A DNA stretch of 64,000 bases from Alisma plantago-aquatica (lineage: Eukaryota > Streptophyta > Magnoliopsida > Alismatales > Alismataceae): assembly GCA_963693085.1 (NCBI GenBank), contig OY856412.1, forward strand, positions 1,060,410,244 to 1,060,474,243, given 5' to 3'. Positions 36,588-47,731 of this stretch are shown piece by piece; the first letter of the stretch is position 1; each line of letters begins with the position of its first letter. A program made the position numbers and the translations under genes. Below the pieces are notes generated by a model. The model saw only the letters and a list, made by a program, of their open reading frames with translations. It was not told where the DNA came from and did not search any database.

Positions 36588-36960
36588 TCTTTGCCTGATA
36601 TGGTGTGAAACACACACACACCTCTTTGCCCGATATGGTGTGAAGCACACAAACACACTTCTTTGCCCGATATGGTGTGAAGAACACGCACACCTCTTTG
36701 CCCAATATGGTGTGAAGCACACACACACCTCTTTACCCGATATGGTGTGAAGCACACACACACCTCTAAAGTGATACGGTAAGCAAGCACACACCTCTTT
36801 GCCCGATATGGTGTGAAGCACGTGTACACCTCTAAAGTGATATGGCAAGCAAGCATACACCTCTTTGCTCGATATGGTGTGAAGCACACATACACCTCTT
36901 GCCTGTTATGGTAAGCACACATACACCTCTAAAGTGATATGGGTAGCAAGCATACACCTC
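36588..36960. repeat. GATATGGTGTGAAGCACACA tandem array in B 5' LTR
   Basis: Roughly ten units of about 35 bp: CGATATGGTGTGAAGCACAC then ACACACCTCTTTGCC, alternating with a shorter form ACACCTCTAAAGTGATATGG. All three minus-strand frames stay open across it, which produces repetitive spurious ORFs. The 3' LTR has the array at about 53830-54215. Confidence 0.85.
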
Positions 36961-38161
36961 TAAACCAGTATTGGGTTAAGAATACACCTCTAAACTTATA
37001 TTGGGTTAAGCATACACCTCTGAGATTATATGGTGTTGAGAACAATTCTCTAAAATTATATGGTGGGTAACCCAATACACTAGATGATAAAAGTAGTAAG
37101 GTGGTTAATACCCTAGAACATGTGATGGCCAATACACTAAAGTATGATGTGGCCAATATCTTCAAGTGAGGTATGGATGTTATATCCATGTATGGTAAAG
37201 GTAATACACCATATGATTGGAAGGGTTGATATCTTGATGGGTAAGGGTATGCGGGATATGATGATGTCTAGCTCAATATACACCTAACCCAATACATGTG
37301 TTCAACTTGACATACATGATTCAACTCAATACACCTTATAAAGGTGAGGGAAAGACACTCATAGGAGTAATGAGTGTAACACCAAGTAATGGTATGATTA
37401 ATGCCTTGATAGGTGAAACACCTAAAGTGGTTGATAATGGTCAACCCTATATCAACAATGCCTTAACCCGAGATGAGTCCATATCACTTGATGATAGTTG
37501 GGTAATTCAAGTGTGTGACTTATGGCCAATACACAACAGGATAAAGGTGATGAGTTAGTGCATAAAGTATTAGGATGAGAAATACCCTAATACAAGATAA
37601 GTTGATAAACTTAAGTAAGTTAAAAGTGATGAGGAAGTGATATACCAAGGCATGATAAATATCACATCTAGCACCTCAAGGTAGATACACCTTGATGCAC
37701 CTTAAATCCAATTTACTTGTATGAGTAACACATGAAGTGTGTCATGTCAATTGTTACATTAAGATGTAATGATTTAAATGCACTTTGATAAGTATAGGCT
37801 AACATACCTTGAGAAAGGGTTAAGCCAAGTTAATAAAGTATGATGTAATCAATATCCTAGTGAGGATGAGAGAGAAACTCATACTTTGTGTTGGTAATCA
37901 TTTAATGATAAATGAAGAGAATAAATAAGTATGATTGAATACTTATGATATCAATGTATGCTCCTAGATGTGTGGAGCAATGATTTAGGGTTTGGTTTGA
38001 TAATATGAACTTGAAACCCTATTCGGCTATAAAGGGGAAACCCTAACCCTAATAATGGGAAGGTTGTATTTCTCTTATTGCATAATCCTTGTGAGACATG
38101 TTAAATACTGGTATAAAAAGTATAATGTTTATGTGGTCTGATGACCTAAAAGATATTTGTT

Positions 38162-38455
38162 TCCTAGTGAGAGGTGACAAGATCTTTAATGGGACTTATG
38201 AGCCATGTGAATAGTTGTCCCCTAGTGAGAGGTGACAACGTGTTTAATGGGCCTTGTGAGACATGTGAATAGTTGTTGCCTAGTGAGAGGTGAAAAGATG
38301 TTTAATGGGCCTTGTGAGCCATGTGAATAGTTATTGCCTAGTGAGAGGTGATAAGATATTTAAATGAGCCTTGTGATCTATGTGAATAGTTTTTGCCTAG
38401 TGAGAGGTGACAAGACATTTAAATGGGCCTTGTGAGCCATGTAAGATGCTTGTGC
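38162..38455. repeat. 59-bp tandem array in B 5' LTR
   Basis: Five units of 58-59 bp starting CCTAGTGAGAGGTGACAAGA and containing TTTAATGGGCCTTGTGAGCC. Element A has a diverged version on the other strand at about 16140-16270 (TTGTCACCTCTCACTAGGCA), so the unit is older than the split of the two LTR types. Confidence 0.85.
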
Positions 38456-38866
38456 AACAAGTATCATATATACCTTGGTCTGAGGACCTAGAGGTACTAG
38501 TTCCCTGATAAGTGGTAACAATGTTCAGTAATGAACTAAGGGTTTGAATACCCAGATCTAGTAATCATGATGATGATAATATTAGGAGATTAGAATTCCC
38601 AATAATGTGATAAGGGACTGAGATCCCAAGTGTTATGTATTCCAAGTGTTCCAAAGGTTATAAAAGTACTTGATAAATGTATTACGCTTTTCTTTGTAGC
38701 ATCTGTTATAATAATTTATGTTTGAAACTTGACCGATGCTAAAAGATACGATAAAACACTTAATTAATCAAGTGGAATCTTATCATGTATCACCCTGACC
38801 ATAGATCCATCAACGTCAGTAGTTGCTGAATGGTGAAATAGGTTTTCCCACGGGATCTCCTAGAGG

Positions 38867-38915
38867 GCATATTTTTTAATATGCGGGGGTGATGGGCGTA
38901 AATATCCTTACGCCC
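38867..38915 (+). promoter_or_regulatory. Two adjacent hairpins conserved in LTR types B and D
   Basis: Hairpin 1: GCATATT-TTTT-AATATGC (38867-38884). Hairpin 2: GGGCGTAA-ATATCC-TTACGCCC (38894-38915). D carries both at 58011-58030 and 58039-58060, with paired substitutions that keep the stems. Function unknown. Confidence 0.7.
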
Positions 38916-39565
38916 TAATGAGGGATTGAGTGTAGATAATTGAGATCTCTCAATCCTTCATTATAAATGCCAGGATGGATGTATCATGAATCTCCCGATG
39001 ATGATGAATGTCGGGATTTATGTGTAGATAACTCAAATCTCTCAATCCTGAAGAGAGTGCATGTTGCAGTTGAAGCTCTATAGCAAAGTTGCCAGTATAC
39101 CCTGGAAAGCTATTTAGTATTTGACACGAGATGTCCTGCTTGTGGTCTCATACTGACTGAGACAAGTGAGGTCATGGCAGCTGGCTCTTCCATTGACCTT
39201 GTATGATACCTATTTTGACTTCGCAATGGTCGATTGGAGTATGAGCGGTATACCTCATCTCCTTAGGGTATAAGTGATTGTAAAATGTAATCATCCGTGT
39301 AGCGTATTTGCTTAAGAATTGTTTACAAAAATCATTGGTTGATGTTACATTTATTTTATAGATCTTAAATGGATAGATGTTATACATGTTCTTCATATTC
39401 ATTGTAAAATGAATAGATGATTTATTGTTTTATCATATATAGTTGCATTTCTTCAAAAGATGATATTGCTCTACTCTGCTTAAATAGTGATTAAATCCTA
39501 TTATTAATGTAAAAGAATCCTCTGCCCAATTTTATACTATTTAAATGTGGTAATAATATTGTTGG

Positions 39566-39628
39566 CAGAGAGTTATCTCTCGTTGGGACATGGGTCTCAC
39601 CCCGTTGGTTACCAACATTTTTAGGTGG
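39566..39628 (+). promoter_or_regulatory. Conserved LTR module (twin palindromes then TTTTTAGGTGG), B copy
   Basis: GAGAGTTATCTCTC, TTGGGACA, GTCTCACCCCGTTGG, TTTTTAGGTGG. The second palindrome is reduced in B. CTGTACTCTCAGGTCC follows at about 39753, also shared with A and C. Confidence 0.7.
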
Positions 39629-40086
39629 ATGCAGACGAAGAGGTAGAGACCATACTACAGAGGTACATCAATAACAGTAGGGACAACAGTAATAGCTCAA
39701 TTTGAGTATATTTTCTATCGTGTCTTGTAGATAGAAGTCATATGTGTCATCTCTGTACTCTCAGGTCCTTGGATTTAGTACATGTTTGTTTTATAAACAA
39801 TTTGAGGTTTTGGCTAGTATGCCTCGAGGTTTTAAGTAGCTTCAGTATATGTTTTGACAAAGCAACTGTTATATGTTATCCTCGAGAAGAGATGGTACAA
39901 TGTATGTACAATGTGAACAATGATGTATATAAGGTTTTGGTTCTTCCTTAAAGAGTTTTCCTAGAAATGGATCTCTTTGTAAAATGGTTTTAATTTTTAT
40001 TAGTTTTTGTTAATCCGCTTCTTATGATTATTCCGCATAATTAGTAACGATTTGGCTTTCGGTTTGGTGGCGGTCGTTACAAAGTT

Positions 40087-40098
40087 TGGTATCAGAGC
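40087..40098 (+). promoter_or_regulatory. Primer-binding site of element B (tRNA-Met)
   Basis: TGGTATCAGAGC, 5 bp after the LTR end, followed by GGTTCGCTGAGTCTACA as in element C. Confidence 0.9.
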
Positions 40099-40214
40099 TT
40101 AAGGTTCGCTGAGTCTACAGAGACATAGGACTATGGTGTTGAGTCTATTCTAGTGTCCTTCAGTGTACTTTATAGTGACTTCTACTTATGAAGAAGAAAG
40201 GGTGAAGTTTAAAA

Positions 40215-40860
40215 ATGATTGGAGAACATGAGGAACACGTTGCTAAGAGAAATGTTGTTGCACCAAGAGAGGGTGCAAGGGATTAGGCAAGAGAAGAATG
40301 AGTGCTTGAGAATTCCCATCTTGGCCCAATCAGGATAGAGAATCTTATTTTTATGCTCTTGTTGGGTAGGTTAGGACAACAGTGATACATATAGTAGACT
40401 GGATACTAGCATTACAACCTAGGTTACCGGTCCTCAATGTAGAAACGTTGGGTTCTAAAAGGGTTCCTGAATGACATAGTCATGTTAGAACAGTGGAAAA
40501 CATGGGAAAGGTTAACATATGGTGAGAAAATAGACTCTTCCATAAGTATAGACAGATAGTAAATCTGTGATGGTAATGCCCAAGGAGGGGCACTAAGCTG
40601 AGAATTAAGGAAAGGTCTCTACAATTCTAGAGACATTTTCCTAGTTTTTCTAAAAAATAAAGTTTTTGGTGCCACCAGTGAAATAAATGCCTAGTGTACC
40701 AAGGCAGTAGTCGCTAAGTAAAGGAAAAGGTCCTAACCTTCCACCTGTAAGAACTTCTAACTTAGCTTCTACATCGGTAATAAGACTGATAAGACCATGT
40801 AGAAGGACAAAACATGTTATAGATATGGACATGTTGAGCATATTAAACCCTCTTGTTCAA
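40215..40860 (+). pseudogene. Element B gag remnant lacking the capsid core
   Basis: The ATG at 40215 starts MIGEHEEHVAKRNVVAP, which resembles gag of C and A. A decayed first knuckle (LFHKYRQIVN) is near 40540 and a second, CYRYGHVEHIKPSC, is at 40815-40856; its second Cys is now Tyr. The ATG-to-second-knuckle distance is 600 bp, against 618 bp in A, so both lack the same capsid-sized segment present in C. Stops and frameshifts are frequent. Just downstream, RLYVLSQPEAVDD (40965-41003) resembles the gag-protease linker of Del/Tekay elements, but no protease active site follows. Confidence 0.75.
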
Positions 40861-43004
40861 AAAGAAGGGAGGAAATGACCCAACAACCGAGGTAGACTCA
40901 GCAGGGCTAATGAAAGTTACAGCCCAATAGTGTAAAAAGGCAAAAACAACAGCATGAAATAACCAGACTCTATGTGTTGAGTCAACCTGAAGCGGTAGAT
41001 GACTGTGAGGGGCAACAGTCAGATAGAGCTTTTTCCATTTTGATATGCCTTCTCTTGATTTTATCTTATAATCATAAGAGGGATTGTTGTTATTGACTTC
41101 CCTATTGATTGCCCTATGGGGACATAGGAAAGAAATGATGAGAAATAGAATTTATATTCGATTCAATTTTCTTCTAAATGCTTCATAATATCTCTTATAT
41201 GTACGAAAGAGGATGAGGTGTAGAGGTGATGCTTGGACAAAATCCAGGGATGCTAAGTCTTATGTTTTTGATGATATGAAAAGTAAGGAATATGATAGTA
41301 AACAAAGTGCATACTACCTAATCTCAGTACTTGTATACCCTGGCCAGGTATTCAACTATTGAAGATAAGATAAGTATGGAACTCTTAGATTGTTATCTTT
41401 CTAATTACTCTGATCAAGTAGTCATTTTGAGACAATCTAGTGAGTATAACAAAACTAGAAATATGGCGTGGATATTTTTATCACATCCTAAGTGCAATAA
41501 AATGGAACTTGAGATGAACTCAGATCAATCTTTATGTATGAGGAAGTAAAAAGTATAATCCTCATTATAAGAGAAAGAGAACAAGGGAGATGATCCATGT
41601 TTGATAAAGTTTGTGTGAATAGTAAAGATCTTTTCCATAATGTGAAAATGGGAAATGTGATAAAATAACAAAATGTTCATAACATGTTAGACAATAACAA
41701 AGAAAGGAATGATGATATGTAGTCATCCATATAATTCCTATGCAGATGGCAAGGAACCGAGGATGAAACAAGAGTAAATGACTCATGAACAGTAAAAGTG
41801 CTTGCAATAATCTGAGGATATGATAATCTCTTCTCTTTGAAAAACAACCCTAGGTAATGATGGGGTGATAAGAGGAATATGTTTCTTTGTGTTCTTTCCT
41901 TTCAAGGACATGGAAATCAAGTGGGTCTTATGACACTTGATGTGCATGAGTTAAAAGTGTCCAATTGATGGATACTTAGAAAAGTATATGTTCATCTTGG
42001 ACTTTGGTTCCAAGATAAAGATATGTGTAACAAGTAATGTCCCAAGATGAAAGAAAGATCCTTTTATATGTGTGGCTTTGGTAATAAAAATAGAGAGATG
42101 GGAATTAGGAGGATGTGATGTGTTTTCAACACATATGATGGATACCAAGGTAAGGAATTCTAGTATCTAAAAAGTATCGGGTGGTATGGGAAAGTGAGAA
42201 CATAACTCCTGATCAGATAATTTATGTTGGTTACATGTAATGGCCAACTATGAGATCAGTCTAGTTACATACTATAGTATGGACATCATATGTTAGGGAT
42301 TTATGCTCTGCATAAACATGACATCGATAAGGATGTATCAATTGAAGAAACAATTATAGAATCATTTTGGGAAGAGCTTATCAAGTTAAAAATAATTCCT
42401 TAGAATATCCCTATTCAGATCTGTTGATGCAACTTATACCTAACATCTAGAGATATCTCTGAGATAAGTTATTCTTTAATAAGTGGCCTCTCCTTATGAT
42501 AAGAGAATGTAAAACTAGTAAGATAGTTGGTACAAGTCATAAGAAAGTTTTTTGTTGTGTCAACAAATTAGTATGGAACAACAGATGTATGATAAGACTT
42601 GTAGTTCCAAGAGGGTGATAGAACGTAACTCTGGTCTTTCCTTGGAGGTGAAATGCTAAATTGAGTGAAGAGTATGAAAGACTACCAAGAATCAAGAATC
42701 TTATCATATAAAAGATGTGAGTCAATAAGGATTGACACCTAAATTATTTGAAGTATGAATATTACTTCTCTAACTTAGAAAGTGTTATCTGACACAAAGT
42801 TGACTCCGCAATCGGTGATGGATAGGACAGCTGAGTATGTGTTATATGTGTCAGATCTTATGATGATCTTTAATGGAAGGACTTTGTGCTGGTCAAAGTT
42901 CTATGCCATCTCCATGACATCAATATGTTATGTGGAGACTTGATGATATGATGCATGAATGACAATTGTCTTCCTTCATCTGGGATTTTGGGGATGAAAT
43001 CCTT
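40861..43004 (+). other. Non-coding internal domain of element B
   Basis: After the short gag-protease linker remnant no coding motif is seen. From about 41220 to the purine tract the sequence aligns block by block with the internal domain of element A on the other strand. This shared non-coding domain replaces the roughly 4 kb of pol expected in an autonomous gypsy element. Confidence 0.75.
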
Positions 43005-43021
43005 GTTAGGGGTTTATAACT
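43005..43021 (+). promoter_or_regulatory. Polypurine tract of element B
   Basis: GTTAGGGGTTTATAACT directly before the TGTAATGACC start of the 3' LTR. The upstream GGGGATGAAATCCTTG is also found, diverged, before the tract of A. Confidence 0.6.
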
Positions 43022-43339
43022 TGTAATGACCCTGACTTGGGATATGAGTTACACCCTATTTGTTTTGGCTACTATAGTTTATTATAACTTTAATATAATT
43101 CTCTAAGGTATTTTGTTATCATGTGACACACTTATGTTCCATGTTTGGTCCTAATTAAATGTTGTTTGAGCAATGTTCCTTTGTTTTGGACTAAAGTGCA
43201 ATTTACCCAATATGAGGGGTTATATTGCAAAATGTCACATGTTGAACGTGCCTTAAGTGTTTTAGCATCATAAGAAAGAGAATGATGCTAATTGGTGGCT
43301 TGTGGAAAGCCTAAATTCCAAGTTTAAACTTGTTTGAAT
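43022..43339 (+). repeat. Element B 3' LTR, segment 1
   Basis: Matches 34918-35235 of the 5' LTR and ends with the target site GTTTGAAT (43332-43339) of the hAT-like insertion. Confidence 0.88.
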
Positions 43340-44059
43340 CACTATTCGGGAAATCGGTCCGCACGACCGCATATACTCCCTCTTATGCCTATTCGGTCAC
43401 CCTACCGCACCGCATATGACTAATTGGTCCATTAAGCGGTTATGGGCCGCATATACTCCCACTTGGCCGATTAAGTGACCGATTAAACTCCGCTTTTTGA
43501 AAATCCCACAACTTATGTCCACACATTTCATACATACATGCATACATATACACACAAATCCATTACATATTAAATATATAGTCATTTATTTATATGTATA
43601 CATTGTAATACGCATAACAATTTCCTCACACATTTGTACATTTATATGAATACATTTTGATAATTTCATATGTATACATACATATATGCTATACCTACAT
43701 AATTACAAACACATATTTGGACATGTATGTATACATTTTTATTTATTCAAATCTATAGATATACATACATTTTAATATTTGTACATATATTACAAACACA
43801 TTTCACATATAGACATATATACATATATAAGCATATCATACATGCATATTTGTATGTTTATATGTAAATATATATTAGTGCCTAATGTATATATATACTT
43901 CAATTTATTATCTTGATATATCATTTTATACATAATTAGTTTATTGAAAGAAAAAAAATCCAAAACTGCATATACTCCCGTATATACTCCTGCATACCGC
44001 ATATACTCTATGCAGTACCCCCTCCGCCCTTACACCGCATACTGCTTTCCTGAACAATG
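43340..44059. mobile_element. 720-bp non-autonomous hAT-like element
   Basis: It is flanked by a perfect 8-bp duplication GTTTGAAT (43332-43339 and 44060-44067); the B 5' LTR has the single empty site at 35228-35235. The termini are imperfect inverted repeats: CACTATTCGGGAAA on the left, and CATTGTTCAGGAAA as the reverse complement of the right end. Both subterminal regions are rich in GCATATACTCCC / CCGCAT repeats, while the middle is very AT-rich (TACATATATG runs). There is no coding capacity. The 8-bp duplication and the CA...TG ends point to the hAT superfamily. Confidence 0.85.
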
Positions 44060-44535
44060 GTTTGAATAATGCTAGTGTCTTGTGCACCAATTTTTGTACA
44101 AATTGTAATTTACCCAAAATGTAGGGTTGATATGCAAATTACCACCTCTAGAGTGTTCCTACTTCCAATATGTATCATTTATAGGAGAGAGAATGAATGA
44201 GATACCATGTTTAAATCATTTATGAGTGGTAGTATTCTTAGTGATGAAAAGACCAAGAAAGGGGTTGAATGGAAACCCTAATTTGAGCTTGTATTGAGTG
44301 TATCGAGTTGTAGTGTTAAATGGGAGTCCCTATCGTCCAAGGAGCCAAAGAGGAGACCCCCATATTGTGTTTTTAACTCTTTGAATTTTCAAAAACGAGC
44401 TAAGCACCTCAATAAAGCAATGGATATCGACTTGCAACTTTCCTTGGGAAAGGTTGCATTGAATTGTGAATATAATAATGTGTGTGGAAGTGGCTTGTCC
44501 TAAAAGAAAACCAAAGGGGAGCCGACCATTATCCC
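44060..44535 (+). repeat. Element B 3' LTR, segment 2
   Basis: Continues the alignment with 35228-35703 and ends at ATCCC (44531-44535), the target site of the copia element. Confidence 0.85.
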
Positions 44536-44874
44536 TATTGGCTAAATGGACATCTGTAAATCCCTTTGTCTTGATAATGACAAAGATTTCATTCTTGTTG
44601 ATCTAACATGCTACTTGAGTGTTGCAGGAATAAGGTGAATGACAAAGCACTAGGGAATCTATATGCTTGAATGATTGTAAATGTCATGAAATGTAATCAA
44701 TTGTAAACTTGTACAAATATATAATGTACAAGTACTTAGACTTCATGTAAATCAAGAGTTAGATCTTCCCTAGCTAAACACCACATTTAGATAGGTCATC
44801 TCCTTCAATAGTGTCACATATACACACTCATACACACACTTAATGTCTTTATTTGAAACATTGAAACAGGGTCT

Positions 44875-45078
44875 ATCTCGGTCGACAAAATCCTCGACCG
44901 AGACACTCTCGGTCGACAAACTTCTCGACCGAGAAAGACCCAAGTAGCCATTAGACACAGCTGATAAGGTAGTTGGCAGTTGGAGATAAACGTTGCAAAA
45001 CACTTGATCCAGAGAGCCTGTCGGTCGACAAAACTTCGACCGAGTAGGTGTCTCAGTCGACCATTTCTCGACCGAGAT
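44875..45078. repeat. Four TCGGTCGA/TCGACCGA hairpins in copia 5' LTR
   Basis: Examples: CTCGGTCGA-CAAAATCC-TCGACCGAG and TCTCGGTCGA-CAAACTTC-TCGACCGAGA. They precede the TATA box, so they lie in U3 and would appear in the 3' end of the transcript. The 3' LTR has the set at about 51845-52048, one with a mismatch. Confidence 0.85.
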
Positions 45079-45212
45079 GGACTCTGACAGCAACTACAGA
45101 ATTAATTAACTAGCCGTTATTAAAGCAACTAACTTATACCTAACGGCTAGTTAAGCACTTAGAAACCCCTAGAAAGTGTCTAGAACGTCCTTAAGCACTT
45201 GTAGGACATTCT

Positions 45213-45220
45213 TATAAATA
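45213..45220 (+). promoter_or_regulatory. TATA box of copia 5' LTR
   Basis: TATAAATA followed by GGACATGCC; the other LTR has it at 52181-52188. Confidence 0.75.
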
Positions 45221-45961
45221 GGACATGCCTTAGGACACCTAAACTCACTTGTTTTTACACTTGAGCAATCTTTGAGCATACACTTACATTGAGCAACCTG
45301 TTTGTGAGCAATTGAGCATATTGACAACTGGCTACTTCTTCTCTTAGCTCAAATTTCGTGTCCTATAGGCTAGCATCTTCTATCCACAGCAATCACAATT
45401 CCATACACATTGGTTAGAAGATCTACATGCTTGATCTAGGCAAATGAAGCCTTGTGCTTCAAAGGATAAGTTGTAATTTCCTTTTTCCTTTCTTGTTCAC
45501 TATTATTGTTTGTAGTCTCCTTGCTACTCCTAGGTTGGAGGCTGCGGATTGGAGAGGTTGGAGATCTTCTTGGTGAAGAAGGGGACCTTGAGCTACTTCA
45601 AGAAGGCTGGTGCAACGGGAGGTTACTTCTAAAGAGGAAGGCTACTTCAAGGGGGAGCTTGGAGTTACTTCAAGAAGGATACCTCGGGTTGGTGCATCTA
45701 CTTCAAGTGAAGGTTGTTCAAGGGGTATAAGAAAGTATTGTATTTTGTGTAATTCCTTGTGAAGGTAATAAAATTGATACTTTCAAAATCCCGGTTGGGT
45801 AAGCAACCGGGTAGTGGACTGACAACCTTAGTATTTGCTAAGGTTGGAACCACTCTAAACCCTTTGTCTCCTTATTGATTTCTTATTTGTGGTTGTTTGA
45901 GTTAAATTATTGTTAAATTAGTCTAAAACCCTATTCACCCCCCCTCTAGTGGTTTTTCAAT

Positions 45962-45973
45962 TGGTATCAGAGC
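45962..45973 (+). promoter_or_regulatory. Copia primer-binding site (tRNA-Met)
   Basis: TGGTATCAGAGC, 2 bp after the LTR end. Confidence 0.92.
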
Positions 45974-46006
45974 AGGCTTCAAGGAACCTTAACAAGGTCT
46001 TGAAGA

Positions 46007-47731
46007 ATGGGTGACGGGGTGCTTAACAACCTTAACCTTGAAGGGACACTTGTTTCTAGACCTCCAGCGTTTGATGGAACAAACTACACATATTGGAAGA
46101 GAAGGATGCAGTTCTACTTTCAAGGCATCAATTGGGACTTATGGAGTATGGTGTCAACCCCATACGAGCTTCCTCAAACACAATATGCAGAGTGGGATGC
46201 AAATACGGTAAAGTTGGCTCAAATGAATGCCAAAGCTGTAAGCATTTTATATTGTTCAATTTCAGTAGGAGAATTTAATAGAATATCAAACTGTTACATA
46301 GCCTATGACATTTGGCATAGATTGTCCATAACTTATGAAGGTACGGTTCAAGTCAAGAATTCTAAGATTAGTATGCTTAAACAAAAGTTTGAACACTTCC
46401 GTATGGATCCAAATGAATCTATTAGTGAAATGTTTGCAAAATTCTCCTCTATTGTTAATGGTTTAAATGCCCTAGGAAAAACTGTTCTTGAAGAAGATCA
46501 GGTATCAAAAATCCTTCGATCACTTCCTCCTAAATACAAGCCTAAGGTGACAGCCATTGAAGAAGCTAATGACCTCACTCGACTGAAAATGGAGCAACTC
46601 ATTGGCAATCTAGAAGCTCATGAAGCAACCCTAGAAGAGGAAGAAAGAAGAGAACATGAACTTCAACAAGGAAAGAAGAAGGATGTGGCTCCAAAAGCTT
46701 CAAAGATCATAACACCTGAAAGTGAGGAGTCAAGTGAAGAAGAAGGGGAAGAAGCCTTGATCGTCAATGGTAAGAAATATAAAAGATTTAAGTCTAACAA
46801 AATTTCTAGTTCTTCTTCCCCTCCTAGGTGCTTTGAGTGTGGAAAGAAAGGACATCTCAAAAATGAATGTCCTAAAGCAAAGAAAGGAAAGAAAAGCTCA
46901 CACAAGAAGAAGGGAGAAAAAGCCTATAAAGCTGCATGGGACGAGTCAAGTGAAAGTGAAAGCGGAGAAGAAAAGGTGGAATGTCTAATGGCAAGAGAAG
47001 ATGATGAAGACTCTCAAGAGGTAAGCCTTCTTGATCTTCCTAAAGAAGAGTTAATTACTAGTCTACAAGAAACTCATGATAAGTATGTTGATGTCAAGAA
47101 GAAACTAAAGAAGGTTATCAAAATAAATGATGAGCTATATGCTAAATTAAATGATCTCTCTTCTGAAAAGAACAACATTGATCTTGAGAATCTGTCTTTA
47201 AAAACATCTTTAAATGACTGCACTAGAAAGCTACTCACTCTAGAAACAAATGTTGATCTTCTCTCTTAAGAAAAGACTGAATTGATAGCTAAACTAAATG
47301 ATTTTTAGACTCAACCAATTCTGTGTAACCATCTAGACTATGACAATGTTGTAAAAGAAAGAGACTCCCTATTATCTGATTTAGATCAAGCAAGAAAAGA
47401 TTTACACAAGAAGAAGGATGACATTTGTAGGCTACAAAGAAACCTACATGATTTAAGAAGAAAAGATATCCTTGATAACATTCTGAAAATCTCCTCTAGT
47501 TTCAATGGAAGAAAAGGTTTGGGATATGCTCCAAAGAAAAATCAACCCAGAAGAATTACAGCATCTAAGACTCAGATTATGTTTGTACCTAAGAATACAA
47601 TTCCTAGAAAAAGAAATGAAGTTGATTCTATTACTTGTCATTTTTGTCTACGTCTTGGACATTATTCATTTTCATGTCCTTATAAGACCAAGGATTCCGA
47701 CTTAGTTTGGGTCCCAAAACCCCAAACTTAG
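46007..47731 (+). pseudogene. Copia gag, two in-frame stops in its tail
   Basis: Gag builds the particle and packages RNA. The frame is open from the ATG at 46007 to 47269 (420 codons). PPAFDGTNYTYWKRRMQFYF (residues 19-38) and the following 150 residues fit the UBN2/copia gag family. An acidic stretch (SEESSEEEGEEA) precedes a CCHC knuckle, CFECGKKGHLKNEC (residues 275-288). After it comes a Lys-rich segment and a predicted coiled-coil tail (LQETHDKYVDVKKKLKKV onward). TAA at 47267 and TAG at 47306 interrupt the same frame, which continues to a second CCHC, CHFCLRLGHYSFSC (about 47636-47677), and WVPKPQT before TAG at 47729. The first 420 codons could still be translated. Confidence 0.88.

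Larger units (their letters stand above)
34918..40081 (+). repeat. Element B 5' LTR (5.2 kb)
   Basis: It runs from TGTAATGACC to CGTTACA, 5 bp before the primer site. In order: TATA box (35848), GGTATCGGCCATAG repeats (35935-36075), conserved block (36323-36376), GATATGG/ACACACC array (36588-36960), 59-bp tandem array (38162-38455), two conserved hairpins (38867-38915), conserved twin-palindrome module (39566-39628). Only about 0.9 kb precedes the TATA box, so most of this LTR would be transcribed. Confidence 0.88.
44536..45959 (+). repeat. Copia 5' LTR (1424 bp)
   Basis: It starts TATTGGCTAAATGG, where the 3' LTR has TGTTGG, so the canonical TG is mutated to TA. It ends GGTTTTTCA. Four TCGGTCGA...TCGACCGA hairpins lie at about 44875-45078, upstream of a TATA box (45213). 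Open frames inside (minus 44770-45093, plus 45506-45730) recur in the other LTR and are not genes. Confidence 0.92.

Noticed and set aside
36548..36922. Minus-strand ORF of 124 codons rich in CFTPYRAKRCV
   Set aside because: It is a by-product of the tandem array in the B LTR; all three frames give similar repetitive proteins, and the other LTR repeats it.
40082..43021. Possible hidden pol gene in the internal domain of element B
   Set aside because: I looked for protease DSG, reverse transcriptase YVDD/YLDD and integrase D-D-E blocks in all frames and saw none after the short gag-protease linker remnant; similarity to the A internal domain continues without coding motifs.
44770..45093. Minus-strand ORF of 107 codons, repeated at 51738-52061
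   Set aside because: It lies inside the copia LTR and recurs because the LTR recurs; no known protein, and it spans the hairpin motifs.
45506..45730. Leu-rich 74-codon ORF, repeated at 52474-52698
   Set aside because: LTR sequence in both copies, located between the TATA box and the primer site; no supporting evidence for translation.
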